Of a stretch of DNA of 33,227 bases, positions 24,967 through 32,060 are shown piece by piece. The translations under genes and the position numbers were made by a program. The notes under the pieces were generated by a model. It searched no databases. It had not been told where the DNA came from and was given only the letters and a program-made list of their open reading frames with translations. Within the stretch, counting starts at the first letter, position 1. Each line of letters starts with the position of its first letter. Origin of the DNA: an uncultured Oscillibacter sp. (GTDB lineage: Bacteria; Bacillota; Clostridia; Oscillospirales; Oscillospiraceae); the NCBI RefSeq assembly GCF_900544955.1, contig NZ_UQXD01000026.1, positions 1 through 33,227 of the forward strand. Reading direction: 5' to 3'.

Positions 24967-27900
24967 ATGTCCTTCGTCCATTTACACGTCCATACCGAGT
25001 TCAGCTTGCTGGACGGCGCCTGCCGCATCAAGGATTTGCCGGAGGTGGTGAAATCCATGGGGCAGACCGCCTGCGCCGTGACGGACCACGGCGTGATGTA
25101 CGGCGCCATCGACTTCTACCGGGCCTGCAAGGAGGCGGGGGTCAAGCCCATCATCGGCTGCGAGGTGTACGTCACCCCCCGGGGCCGCTCCCGGTTTGAC
25201 AAGGTCCACGAGTTCGACGCGGAGAGCCGCCATCTGGTGCTGCTGTGCGAGAACGAGGAGGGCTACCGCAACCTCTCCTACATGGTCTCCATGGCCTGGA
25301 CGGAGGGGTTTTACGTCAAGCCCCGGGTGGACCTGACGCTGCTGCGAAAGCACAGCGGGGGGCTCATCGCCCTCAGCGCGTGCCTGGCGGGGGAGATTCC
25401 CCGGCTGCTGCGCAACGGGGAGTACGACAACGCCAAGGCCTACGCCCTGGAGTTGGGGGACATCTTCGGCCCCGGGCGGTTCTACCTGGAATTGCAGGAC
25501 CACGGCATCCGGGACCAGGCGGTGGTGAACCAGGGGATTCTGCGGCTCCACCAGGAGACGGGGCTTCCCATGGTGTGCACCAACGATGCCCACTACCTGC
25601 GCCGGGAGGATGCGGAGTCCCACGACGTGCTGCTGTGCATCCAGACCGGCAAGACCCTGGACGACGAGAACCGGATGCGCTACGAGCCCCGGAACTTCTA
25701 CCTGCGCAGCGAGGAGGAGATGGCGGCCCTGTTCTCCGGCTACGAGGGCGCCCTGGAAAACACCGCTAAAATCGCGGACATGTGCCACCTGGAATTCACC
25801 TTCGGCAAGTACCACCTGCCGGAATTCCAGCTCCCCCCGGGCTACGACGGCTTCTCCTACTTGAAAAAGCTCTGCGACGAGGGCTACCGGGCCCGCTACG
25901 GGGAGAACGAAGAGTACCGGGGCCAGCTCCAGTACGAGCAGGACATGATTGAAAAGATGGGCTTTACGGACTACTTTCTCATCGTGTCCGACTTTGTGCG
26001 CTACGCCCGGGAGGCGGGTATCCCCGTGGGGCCGGGGCGGGGCAGCGCCGCCGGGTCCATGGTCAGCTACTGCCTGGGCATCACCGACATCGACCCCATG
26101 CAGTACAGCCTCTATTTCGAGCGGTTTTTGAACCCGGAGCGGGTCTCCATGCCGGATATCGACATGGACTTTGGCGACACCCGCCGGGGGGAGGTGGTGG
26201 ACTACGTCCGCCGCAAGTACGGGGACGACCACGTGGCCCAGATCGTCACCTTCGGCACCATGGCCGCCCGGGGCGTCATCCGGGACGTGGGCCGGGTGAT
26301 GAACATCCCCTACGCCGAGGTGGACCAGATCGCCAAGCAGGTGCCCAACGCCCTCCACATCACCCTGAAGGATGCCCTGCGGCTGAGCAAGCCCCTCAGC
26401 GACCTGTACGACAGTGACGAGCAGGTGAAAAAGCTCATCGACACCGCCCGGGCGCTGGAGGGGATGCCCCGCCACGCCTCCACCCACGCCGCTGGCGTGG
26501 TCATCACCAAGCGGCCGGTGTACGAGTACGTGCCCCTGGCGAAGAACGACGACGCGGTGGTGTGCCAATACGTCATGACCACCCTGGAAGAGCTGGGCCT
26601 TTTGAAGATGGACTTCCTGGGCCTGCGGAACCTGACGGTGCTGGACGACGCGGTGAAGATGCTGCAAAGAGCGCAGCCGGACTTCCGGCTGGAGGACATT
26701 CCGGAGGACGACCGGGAGACCTTTGAGATGATCTCCCGGGGCCAGACCTCCGGTGTGTTCCAGATGGAGTCCACCGGCATGACCGGCGTGTGCGTGGGCC
26801 TCAAGCCCCAGAACATCGAGGATATCACTGCCATCATCGCCCTCTACCGCCCCGGCCCCATGGATTCCATTCCCCGGTTCATTGCCTGCAAGCAGAACCC
26901 CAAGCTCATCCAGTACAAGCACCCCTCCCTGAAGCCCATCCTCTCCGTCACCTACGGCTGCATCGTCTATCAGGAGCAGGTCATCCAGATCTTCCAGCAG
27001 CTGGCGGGCTACTCCCTGGGCCAGGCGGACATGGTGCGCCGGGCAATCTCCAAGAAGAAGGCCGCCCAGATTCAAAAGGAGAAGGACGCCTTCATCAATG
27101 GTGACAAGGAGAGAAACATTACAGGATGTGTGGCCAACGGCATTCCCCGGGAAACGGCGGAGGCCATCTACCAGGAGATCTACGACTTCGCCAACTACGC
27201 CTTCAACAAGGCCCACGCCGTCAGCTACGCCGTGGTGGCCTACCAGACGGCCTATTTCAAGTGCCACTTCCCCCGGGAGTACATGGCGGCCCTGCTGACC
27301 AGCGTGCTGGACAACTCCGACAAGGTGGCGGGGTACATCAGCGAGTGCCGGGACTGCGGCATCGCCCTGCTGCCCCCGGACATCAACCGCTCCTCCGACT
27401 GCTTCACCGTGGAGGAGGGGGGCATCCGCTTTGGCCTGGTGGCCATCAAAAACATCGGCCGGGGCTTTATCCAGGCGGTGATGCGGGAGCGGGAGGGGAA
27501 CCCCTTCACCTCCCTCACCGACTTCTGCCAGCGGATGACCGGCAGCGAGATGAACAAGCGGGCGGTGGAGAATCTGATCCGCTCCGGCGCGTTCGACGGC
27601 ATGGGGGCCAGGCGCTCCCAGCTGATGAAGGTCTATGAGCGGGTGATGGACGCCGCCGCCGACCAGCAGCGGAAGAACCTGGAGGGGCAGCTGGACTTCT
27701 TCTCCATGGCCTCCGCCGCCGCGGGGACGCCAGTTGCTGTGAAGGAAATCTCCTTGCCGGATATCCCGGAGTTCACCGCCCAGGAGCTGATGACCATGGA
27801 GAAGGAGACCACCGGCCTCTACCTCTCCGGCCACCCCATGGACCAGTACCGGGACCAGGTGCGCAAGCTGGGCGCCCCCACCGTCGCCTCCATTCTGGAG

Positions 27901-28461
27901 GATTTTTCCCAGGAGGGGGGGCCGGTGCGCTTTGCGGACAACCAGCGGGTCACCCTGTGCGGCGTGGTGACCGCCAGCAAGACCAAGACCACCAAGAACA
28001 ACACCCTCATGGCCTACGTGACGCTGGAGGACGACACCGCCTCCATGGAGCTGCTGTGCTTTGCCCGGGTGCTGGACGCCTGCGGCGCCTATCTGCGGGA
28101 GAACCAGGCGGTGGTGGTCCAGGGGAGGCTGTCCGTCCGGGACGAGAAGGCCCCCCAGCTGATGTGCGACTCCGCCTATCCCCTGGGGGACGCGGGAAGC
28201 GCCCCGCCGCCCCCCGCCGTCCCCAAGGGGCAGGCGGAGAAGCTGCTGGCGGGGGAGACCCTGTTTTTGAAGTTCCCCTCTCTGGACCATCCGGCGGTAC
28301 GGCACATGAAGCTGGTATTCGCCATGTTCCCCGGCACCACCCCGGCCAAGCTGGTGATGGCGGACACCCGAAAGGTCTTCGGCGCCTCCGTCCTGCTCCA
28401 CAGGGCCCTGGTGGAGGAGGCACGGGAGACCCTGGGCGGGGAAAACGTGGTGGTAAAATGA
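24967..28461 (+). CDS. dnaE: DNA polymerase III alpha subunit DnaE
   Basis: This 1164-aa polymerase is the second replicative alpha subunit in the window. It begins with a PHP domain (FVHLHVHTEFSLLDGA, H5, H7, H9). The palm has GPGRGSAAGSMVSYCLG and the aspartate cluster PDIDMDF (397-401). A helix-hairpin-helix region and a C-terminal OB fold (VTLCGVVTASKTKTTKNN) follow. It has no exonuclease insert. The domain content and length fit the DnaE1/DnaE3 type more than the short Bacillus DnaE. In PolC-carrying bacteria DnaE typically extends primers before handing over to PolC. A run of G before ATG 24967 provides the ribosome site. Confidence 0.97.
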   Translation: MSFVHLHVHTEFSLLDGACRIKDLPEVVKSMGQTACAVTDHGVMYGAIDFYRACKEAGVKPIIGCEVYVTPRGRSRFDKVHEFDAESRHLVLLCENEEGYRNLSYMVSMAWTEGFYVKPRVDLTLLRKHSGGLIALSACLAGEIPRLLRNGEYDNAKAYALELGDIFGPGRFYLELQDHGIRDQAVVNQGILRLHQETGLPMVCTNDAHYLRREDAESHDVLLCIQTGKTLDDENRMRYEPRNFYLRSEEEMAALFSGYEGALENTAKIADMCHLEFTFGKYHLPEFQLPPGYDGFSYLKKLCDEGYRARYGENEEYRGQLQYEQDMIEKMGFTDYFLIVSDFVRYAREAGIPVGPGRGSAAGSMVSYCLGITDIDPMQYSLYFERFLNPERVSMPDIDMDFGDTRRGEVVDYVRRKYGDDHVAQIVTFGTMAARGVIRDVGRVMNIPYAEVDQIAKQVPNALHITLKDALRLSKPLSDLYDSDEQVKKLIDTARALEGMPRHASTHAAGVVITKRPVYEYVPLAKNDDAVVCQYVMTTLEELGLLKMDFLGLRNLTVLDDAVKMLQRAQPDFRLEDIPEDDRETFEMISRGQTSGVFQMESTGMTGVCVGLKPQNIEDITAIIALYRPGPMDSIPRFIACKQNPKLIQYKHPSLKPILSVTYGCIVYQEQVIQIFQQLAGYSLGQADMVRRAISKKKAAQIQKEKDAFINGDKERNITGCVANGIPRETAEAIYQEIYDFANYAFNKAHAVSYAVVAYQTAYFKCHFPREYMAALLTSVLDNSDKVAGYISECRDCGIALLPPDINRSSDCFTVEEGGIRFGLVAIKNIGRGFIQAVMREREGNPFTSLTDFCQRMTGSEMNKRAVENLIRSGAFDGMGARRSQLMKVYERVMDAAADQQRKNLEGQLDFFSMASAAAGTPVAVKEISLPDIPEFTAQELMTMEKETTGLYLSGHPMDQYRDQVRKLGAPTVASILEDFSQEGGPVRFADNQRVTLCGVVTASKTKTTKNNTLMAYVTLEDDTASMELLCFARVLDACGAYLRENQAVVVQGRLSVRDEKAPQLMCDSAYPLGDAGSAPPPPAVPKGQAEKLLAGETLFLKFPSLDHPAVRHMKLVFAMFPGTTPAKLVMADTRKVFGASVLLHRALVEEARETLGGENVVVK

Positions 28462-28499
28462 AAAAAGGCGTGTCCGGCGGCTGCCGGACACGCCTTTTT
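28462..28499. terminator. Bidirectional terminator between dnaE and the DUF4364 gene
   Basis: A 17-bp stem (28462-28478 with 28483-28499) with a GGCT loop has A-runs on one side and T-runs on the other. It directly abuts the dnaE stop and includes the last base of the opposing gene's stop codon. Confidence 0.95.
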
Positions 28500-29035
28500 C
28501 AGTTCTCCTCCTCGTCGGAGAGGAGCAAGTCCATGATCTTGCTGTAGAGCTTTTCCGGCTCCTTGCGGAACCGGTCCGAGAGCACCTTGGCCATGTCCTC
28601 CCGCACCACCATCAATTGCAGGTCCATGACGCTGCCCATGTCGTCGTCCAGGCTGAGGCGGACGGTGTAGGTGCCGTTGTCCCGCTTTTCCGTGGCGGCC
28701 CGGACCTGGCTCTTCCGCCGCAGCTTCCGGTTCCAGATGGAGAGGTTCTTGTCGCACCGCAGCCGCACGGAGTAAGGCAGGCTGCTCTCGCAGATCTGGC
28801 TGTTGCGCACGCCCTTTTCGGTGATGGCGTACAGCCCCTCCCCGGAGAGGGTCAGGTGCTCGGTCTTCACCAGGTCGTTCAGGCACTCGGAGAAGTCGAA
28901 GTAGTCGATGGCGTCGTCGCACATGGTCAAATCCAGCACGGTGTCGAAGGGGATGGGCTGGATGACCCGAGCGGCGATGTAGAGAATCAAAAACTTGATC
29001 TCCAGCTTGTCATGGATGAATCCGCGGCCCGCCAT
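28499..29035 (-). CDS. DUF4364 family protein
   Basis: This 178-aa soluble protein resembles the DUF4364 family found in Clostridia. The N-terminal part (FIHDKLEIKFLILYIAARV, then FSECLNDLVKTEHL, LYAITEKGVRNSQ) looks like a winged-helix fold similar to PadR/MarR-type regulators. The C-terminal half (YTVRLSLDDDMGSVMDLQLMV) is a predicted beta-rich ligand or dimerisation region. Function is not known; a regulatory role is inferred from the fold. ATG 29035 has GAGGAGGTG upstream, and a longer reading to 29134 would pass through the promoter. Confidence 0.82.
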   Translation of the reverse strand: MAGRGFIHDKLEIKFLILYIAARVIQPIPFDTVLDLTMCDDAIDYFDFSECLNDLVKTEHLTLSGEGLYAITEKGVRNSQICESSLPYSVRLRCDKNLSIWNRKLRRKSQVRAATEKRDNGTYTVRLSLDDDMGSVMDLQLMVVREDMAKVLSDRFRKEPEKLYSKIMDLLLSDEEEN

Positions 29036-29072
29036 GGGGACACCTCCTCTGTTGGGAATCTTCTTTGCCTGT

Positions 29073-29102
29073 ATTATACCGCATTTTTCCGGTGTTTGTA
29101 TA
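29073..29102 (-). promoter_or_regulatory. SigA-type promoter for the DUF4364 gene
   Basis: On the minus strand a perfect TATAAT (29073-29078) lies 18 bases after TATACA (29097-29102), about 38 bases before the ATG. It is back to back with the XRE promoter on the other strand, with only about 25 bases between the two -35 boxes. Confidence 0.72.
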
Positions 29103-29114
29103 GCCCAAAATAAA

Positions 29115-29182
29115 ATGGAAAGTTTGCTTGACATTTCTCTTGGACGGTGCTATGCTCCAAGTATGGAAAGCAAACTTTCCAT
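29115..29182. repeat. 15-bp inverted repeat flanking the XRE promoter, candidate operator
   Basis: ATGGAAAGTTTGCTT (29115-29129) and its exact reverse complement (29168-29182) sit 38 bases apart. The left copy reaches the first two bases of the -35 box, and the right copy covers the expected transcription start. The right copy is itself part of a smaller palindrome, ATGGAAAG-CAAA-CTTTCCAT. The placement suits binding by the regulator encoded just downstream, so autoregulation is inferred. Confidence 0.72.
29128..29156 (+). promoter_or_regulatory. SigA-type promoter for the XRE/membrane-protein pair
   Basis: A perfect TTGACA (29128-29133) and TATGCT (29151-29156) are 17 bases apart, giving a start near 29163. 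That rules out translation from the in-frame codon at 29147 and supports GTG 29201 as the start. Confidence 0.88.
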
Positions 29183-29200
29183 CGAGAGGAGGGAGCGGCT

Positions 29201-29404
29201 GTGAAAAACCGGCTGGAGGCGCTGCGGAAGGCCCGGGGAATCCGGCAGGAGGAGCTGGCGGAGGCGCTGGAGGTCTCCCGGCAGACCATCGGTTCGCTGG
29301 AGAACGGGCGGTATAACCCCTCCATTCTGCTGGCCTTCAAAATCGCCCGGTACTTTGGGCTGTCCATCGAGGAGATCTTTATTGACGAGGAGGATGCACC
29401 ATGA
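29201..29404 (+). CDS. XRE-family transcriptional regulator, short form
   Basis: This 67-aa protein is essentially a single Cro/C1-type helix-turn-helix: ALRKARGIRQEELAEALEV, then SRQTIGSLENGRYNPSILLAFKIA. The C-terminal YFGLSIEEIFIDEE is typical of the YozG/YgzD-like small regulators. GTG 29201 has AGGAGGG 7 bases upstream. The gene overlaps the membrane protein gene by four bases (ATGA). The inverted repeat over its promoter suggests it represses its own operon. Small regulators of this type commonly pair with membrane proteins of unknown function. Confidence 0.9.
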   Translation: MKNRLEALRKARGIRQEELAEALEVSRQTIGSLENGRYNPSILLAFKIARYFGLSIEEIFIDEEDAP

Positions 29405-29823
29405 ATAAGAGGAAGCCGGTCTATCTGGCGCTGTTGTGGGCGGGAGTGGCGCTGCTGGCGTGCTGGCTGCTGCTCCGTGGAAACCCGGCATTGACGAATC
29501 CGGCGGAGGGGGCGCTGATCGGCGTGGGCTCTGGGCTGTTCGCCATGGGGCTGAGCAATCTGCTGATGCTCCGCTGGGCGGAGAAGGACCCCAAGCAGAT
29601 GCGCCTGGCGGAGATCGAGTCTGCCGACGAGCGGAACGTGGCCATCCGCCGCCGGGCCAAGGCCCTGTCCGGAGAGGTGCTGCAATGGGTGGTCCTGGCG
29701 GCGGCCTGGGTCTCCATCGCCCTGGGCGGCCCGCTGTGGGTCACGCTGACGGCGGTGGGGGTGTTTGTGGGCAAGAGCGTCTTGGAGTTGGTGCTCATGG
29801 CCCGCTACCAGCGGCAGATGTGA
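29401..29823 (+). CDS. Small membrane protein paired with the XRE regulator
   Basis: This 140-aa protein has four hydrophobic segments at about residues 7-26, 38-58, 93-108 and 110-130. Between the second and third lies a charged cytoplasmic loop (RWAEKDPKQMRLAEIESADERN). That loop resembles the DERN/ERxxxI pattern seen in DUF2178-type membrane proteins, though I cannot confirm the family. It has no transport or enzymatic motif. It is translationally coupled to the regulator gene upstream (ATGA) and shares its promoter. A role in sensing or responding to membrane stress is speculation. Confidence 0.8.
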   Translation: MNKRKPVYLALLWAGVALLACWLLLRGNPALTNPAEGALIGVGSGLFAMGLSNLLMLRWAEKDPKQMRLAEIESADERNVAIRRRAKALSGEVLQWVVLAAAWVSIALGGPLWVTLTAVGVFVGKSVLELVLMARYQRQM

Positions 29824-29854
29824 CGCTGGGTGTCGAAAACCGCCGGATTTTGCC

Positions 29855-29883
29855 TTGACGGTCCCGGAGCGCATTGGTATGAT
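29855..29883 (+). promoter_or_regulatory. SigA-type promoter for the DUF3048 lipoprotein gene
   Basis: TTGACG (29855-29860) and TATGAT (29878-29883) are 17 bases apart. The expected start lies near 29890, about 26 bases before the TTG start codon. Confidence 0.85.
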
Positions 29884-29915
29884 AGGACTATCAATGTGGA
29901 GAGGCGGCGACCGGA

Positions 29916-30992
29916 TTGAAAAAACGGATGCAAGCGGTGTTCCTGGCGGCAGCCATGCTGCTGTCCCTGGCGGGATGCGGGAAAGAGGAGGTGCCGGCGG
30001 AGCCGGTGCTGGAGCCGGAGCCCATCGAGGCGCCGGAGCCGGAACCGGAGCCCCCGCTGCCGGCGGGCACCAACCCCCTGACGGGCCTGCCCATGGAGCC
30101 AGCGTATGAGACCCTCCGCCCGGTGGCCGTCATGTTCAACAATCTGAAGGCGGCCCAGCCCCAGCTGGGGGTCTCTCAGGCGGACATCATCTATGAGGTC
30201 CCCGCCGAGGGGGGCATCACCCGAATGCTGGGCCTCTACCAGACGCTGGAGGGGGTGGGAGACCTGGGCAGCATCCGCTCCACCCGGGCCTACTACTTAG
30301 AGCTGGCCCTGGGCCACGACGCCCTGCTGGTCCACGCCGGGGGCAGTCCGGAGGCCTACCGGGACATCCCCGCCTGGGGGGTGGACAACATGGACGGCGT
30401 GAACGGCGGGTCCGACGCCAAGATTTTCTGGCGGGACGCGGCCCGGCGGAAGAGCGCCGGGTATGAGCACAGCCTGCTGACCTCCGGGGAGAACATTCTG
30501 GACTACCTCTCCCGGGGCCGGTTTTCCACGGAGCACAAGGCGGGCTTCTCCTATTCCCAGGCCTTTGCCGAGGATGGCACCCCCGCCGGCGGCACGGCGG
30601 CGGAGCACATCGCGCTGAAATTCTCCCCCTACAAGACGGGGACCTTCGACTACGACGGCGCCTCCGGCAAGTACCTGGTGGGCCAGTACGGCACGGAGTA
30701 CGTGGACGGCAACACCGGCGTCCAGGTGGGGGTCACGAACGTGCTGGTGCTGGAGACGTCCATCTCCGTCATCTCCGGGGACACGGCGGGACGGCTCAGC
30801 GTCCGCCTCACCGGGGAAGGGGACGGCACCTTCTTCTGCGGCGGGCGGTCCGTGCCCATCCGCTGGAGCAAGGCGGACCGGAACAGCCCCTTTGTCTACA
30901 CCCTGGCGGACGGCGGCCCCCTGGTCCTGGGCCAGGGCGTCAGCTACGTCTGCATCATCAGTCCCAAGACCAGCACCCTCACCGTAAGCTGA
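29916..30992 (+). CDS. DUF3048 (YerB-like) lipoprotein
   Basis: This 358-aa protein is probably lipid-anchored outside the membrane. The N-terminal KKR and hydrophobic stretch end in the lipobox SLAGC (C21). A 30-residue linker of repeated Glu-Pro follows, a flexible stalk. The folded part begins NPLTGLP and shows the family's RPVAVMFNN, ADIIYEVPAEGGITRMLGLYQ and IRSTRAYYLELA. The final domain includes FKFSPYKTGTFDYD-like LKFSPYKTGTFDYD. The start is TTG 29916 with GAGAGG upstream; the next in-frame ATG at 29928 would remove the charged head. Function is unknown; a relative is Bacillus YerB. It is monocistronic, between a promoter and a terminator. Confidence 0.88.
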   Translation: MKKRMQAVFLAAAMLLSLAGCGKEEVPAEPVLEPEPIEAPEPEPEPPLPAGTNPLTGLPMEPAYETLRPVAVMFNNLKAAQPQLGVSQADIIYEVPAEGGITRMLGLYQTLEGVGDLGSIRSTRAYYLELALGHDALLVHAGGSPEAYRDIPAWGVDNMDGVNGGSDAKIFWRDAARRKSAGYEHSLLTSGENILDYLSRGRFSTEHKAGFSYSQAFAEDGTPAGGTAAEHIALKFSPYKTGTFDYDGASGKYLVGQYGTEYVDGNTGVQVGVTNVLVLETSISVISGDTAGRLSVRLTGEGDGTFFCGGRSVPIRWSKADRNSPFVYTLADGGPLVLGQGVSYVCIISPKTSTLTVS

Positions 30993-31000
30993 GGAATGAG

Positions 31001-31032
31001 GAAGGCGCGCCCATCCGGCGCGCCTTCTTTTT
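31001..31032 (+). terminator. Intrinsic terminator after the DUF3048 gene
   Basis: GAAGGCGCGCC (31001-31011) and GGCGCGCCTTC (31017-31027) pair around a five-base loop, followed by five T. The T-run touches the next gene's candidate promoter. Confidence 0.94.
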
Positions 31033-31033
31033 C

Positions 31034-31059
31034 ACCCTTCGGGCGCCGCGGCATACACT
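31034..31059 (+). promoter_or_regulatory. Candidate mother-cell sporulation promoter (SigK or SigE type)
   Basis: CATACACT (31052-31059) matches the -10 of both SigE (CATACAnT) and SigK (CATAnnnT). An AC at 31034-31035 lies 16 bases upstream, as SigK promoters require; the SigE -35 match is weaker. No convincing SigA promoter exists in the 119 bases between genes. Confidence 0.5.
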
Positions 31060-31089
31060 GGATTGAAAGAACTCCATTCTTTCATCCAG
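31058..31089 (+). promoter_or_regulatory. Dyad symmetry over the start site of the cysteine-rich gene
   Basis: CTGGATTGAAAGAA (31058-31071) pairs with TTCTTTCATCCAG (31077-31089), 13 pairs with one bulged T and a five-base loop. It begins at the last bases of the -10 box, so a transcript from that promoter would miss part of the left arm. It is therefore more likely a DNA operator than an RNA hairpin. Confidence 0.55.
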
Positions 31090-31111
31090 CTACTTATTAG
31101 GAGGTATTGCA

Positions 31112-31945
31112 ATGCCCGAAAAAGTCATGCCCGGTCCCGTTGAGGACGCCGGCGGCATCCGCGAGGCGGTTTGCATCCATACCAGGAAAATTTACGATTC
31201 CTGCCGCGATAAAGACTGCATCGAGGACCTGCGTTTCTATCCCAAGCTGCAATATGTGGATGTCATCAACCGAGCGCTGTCCGTCAAGGGCGGCAGCGCC
31301 AAGCTGCTGTATGTCTACGTGGATGTGGAGCCCGTCAGCTTCAACCGGGGCTTCTACACCGTGGATATGCGGTTCTTCTACTCCGTCACCCTCCAGGCCT
31401 ATCTGAGCTGCCCTGCCCCCGTCACCGTGGAGGGCCTGTGCGTGTTCGACAAGCGGGCCATCCTCTTCGGCAGCGAGGGCAACGCCAAGATCTTCTCCTC
31501 CGAGCTGCGTACCGGCGAGCCGGACGTCCAGATGATGAAGCGGGCCAACGCCCCCATCGCCGTGGTGGAGGCCGTGGACCCCATCGTGCTGGACGCCCGC
31601 ATCCTGGACGGCTGCGGCCGCCGGGAGTGCGACTGCGACCTGTGCGAGGTGCCCGCCTTTGTGAACGGGTGCTTCGGCGGGGAGCTGTCCAGCGGTGACG
31701 ACAGCCGCCGGATTTACGTCACCCTGGGGCAGTTCTCCATCGTGCGCCTGGAGCGGGACTCCCAGCTCCTGGTGCCGGTGTACGACTACTGCATGCCCGA
31801 CAAGGAGTGCGCCTGCGGCAGCGGCAGCGAGGACCCCTGCTGCATCTTCCGCAACATCTCCTTCCCGGTGGGCGAGTTCTTCCCGCCCAACACCGTGCGG
31901 ACCCCGGAGAATTACGACGAGGCCAAGTGCTGCTGCTGCAAATGA
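31112..31945 (+). CDS. Cysteine-rich protein of unknown function, possible spore component
   Basis: This 277-aa protein has 19 cysteines. These include C21, C31 and C36 in the opening (VCIHTRKIYDSCRDKDC), a cluster in DGCGRRECDCDLC, another in YCMPDKECACGS with CC, and a terminal run of four followed by Lys. It has no signal peptide or membrane segment. The region between is beta-rich (AKLLYVYVDVEP, GFYTVDMRFFYSVTLQ). The CRDKDC-EDLR pattern recalls a clostridial conserved family that I cannot name. The candidate sporulation promoter, the disulfide-prone composition and the adjacent spoIIIA operon suggest a mother-cell or spore-coat role, which is inference. AGGAGG precedes ATG 31112. Confidence 0.78.
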   Translation: MPEKVMPGPVEDAGGIREAVCIHTRKIYDSCRDKDCIEDLRFYPKLQYVDVINRALSVKGGSAKLLYVYVDVEPVSFNRGFYTVDMRFFYSVTLQAYLSCPAPVTVEGLCVFDKRAILFGSEGNAKIFSSELRTGEPDVQMMKRANAPIAVVEAVDPIVLDARILDGCGRRECDCDLCEVPAFVNGCFGGELSSGDDSRRIYVTLGQFSIVRLERDSQLLVPVYDYCMPDKECACGSGSEDPCCIFRNISFPVGEFFPPNTVRTPENYDEAKCCCCK

Positions 31946-31950
31946 GCAGG

Positions 31951-31981
31951 AAAAAAAGCCGCCCGCAAGGGCGGCTTTTTT
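31951..31981 (+). terminator. Intrinsic terminator after the cysteine-rich gene
   Basis: AAAAAAGCCGCCC (31952-31964) and GGGCGGCTTTTTT (31969-31981) form a 13-bp stem with a GCAA tetraloop and a built-in T-run. It separates this gene from spoIIIA. Confidence 0.95.
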
Positions 31982-32001
31982 CCGTCCTCCCGGAACTTTC
32001 C

Positions 32002-32031
32002 GGCATACTCCGGGACGAGCCGTCATAAGGT
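32002..32031 (+). promoter_or_regulatory. Candidate SigE promoter for the spoIIIA operon
   Basis: GGCATACT (32002-32009), close to the SigE -35 GKCATATT, is followed after 14 bases by CATAAGGT (32024-32031), close to the SigE -10 CATACAnT. The first codon of spoIIIAA is 30 bases beyond. The spoIIIA operon is SigE-controlled in Bacillus subtilis, which fits. Confidence 0.65.
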
Positions 32032-32060
32032 GGACTAACAAAAGAAAGGGGGAAACGCCC

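Noticed and set aside
24982..28491. An 1169-codon open frame antisense to dnaE
   Set aside because: It is the same kind of codon-bias shadow, with repetitive composition and no recognisable motif, while DnaE on the other strand is intact.
29147..29200. Upstream start for the XRE regulator
   Set aside because: It would begin at or before the -10 box of the only good promoter; GTG 29201 has a proper ribosome site.
29992..30060. Glu-Pro rich tandem repeat near the lipoprotein start
   Set aside because: It is the low-complexity linker expected between a lipobox and a folded extracellular domain, so it is not a separate repeat element.
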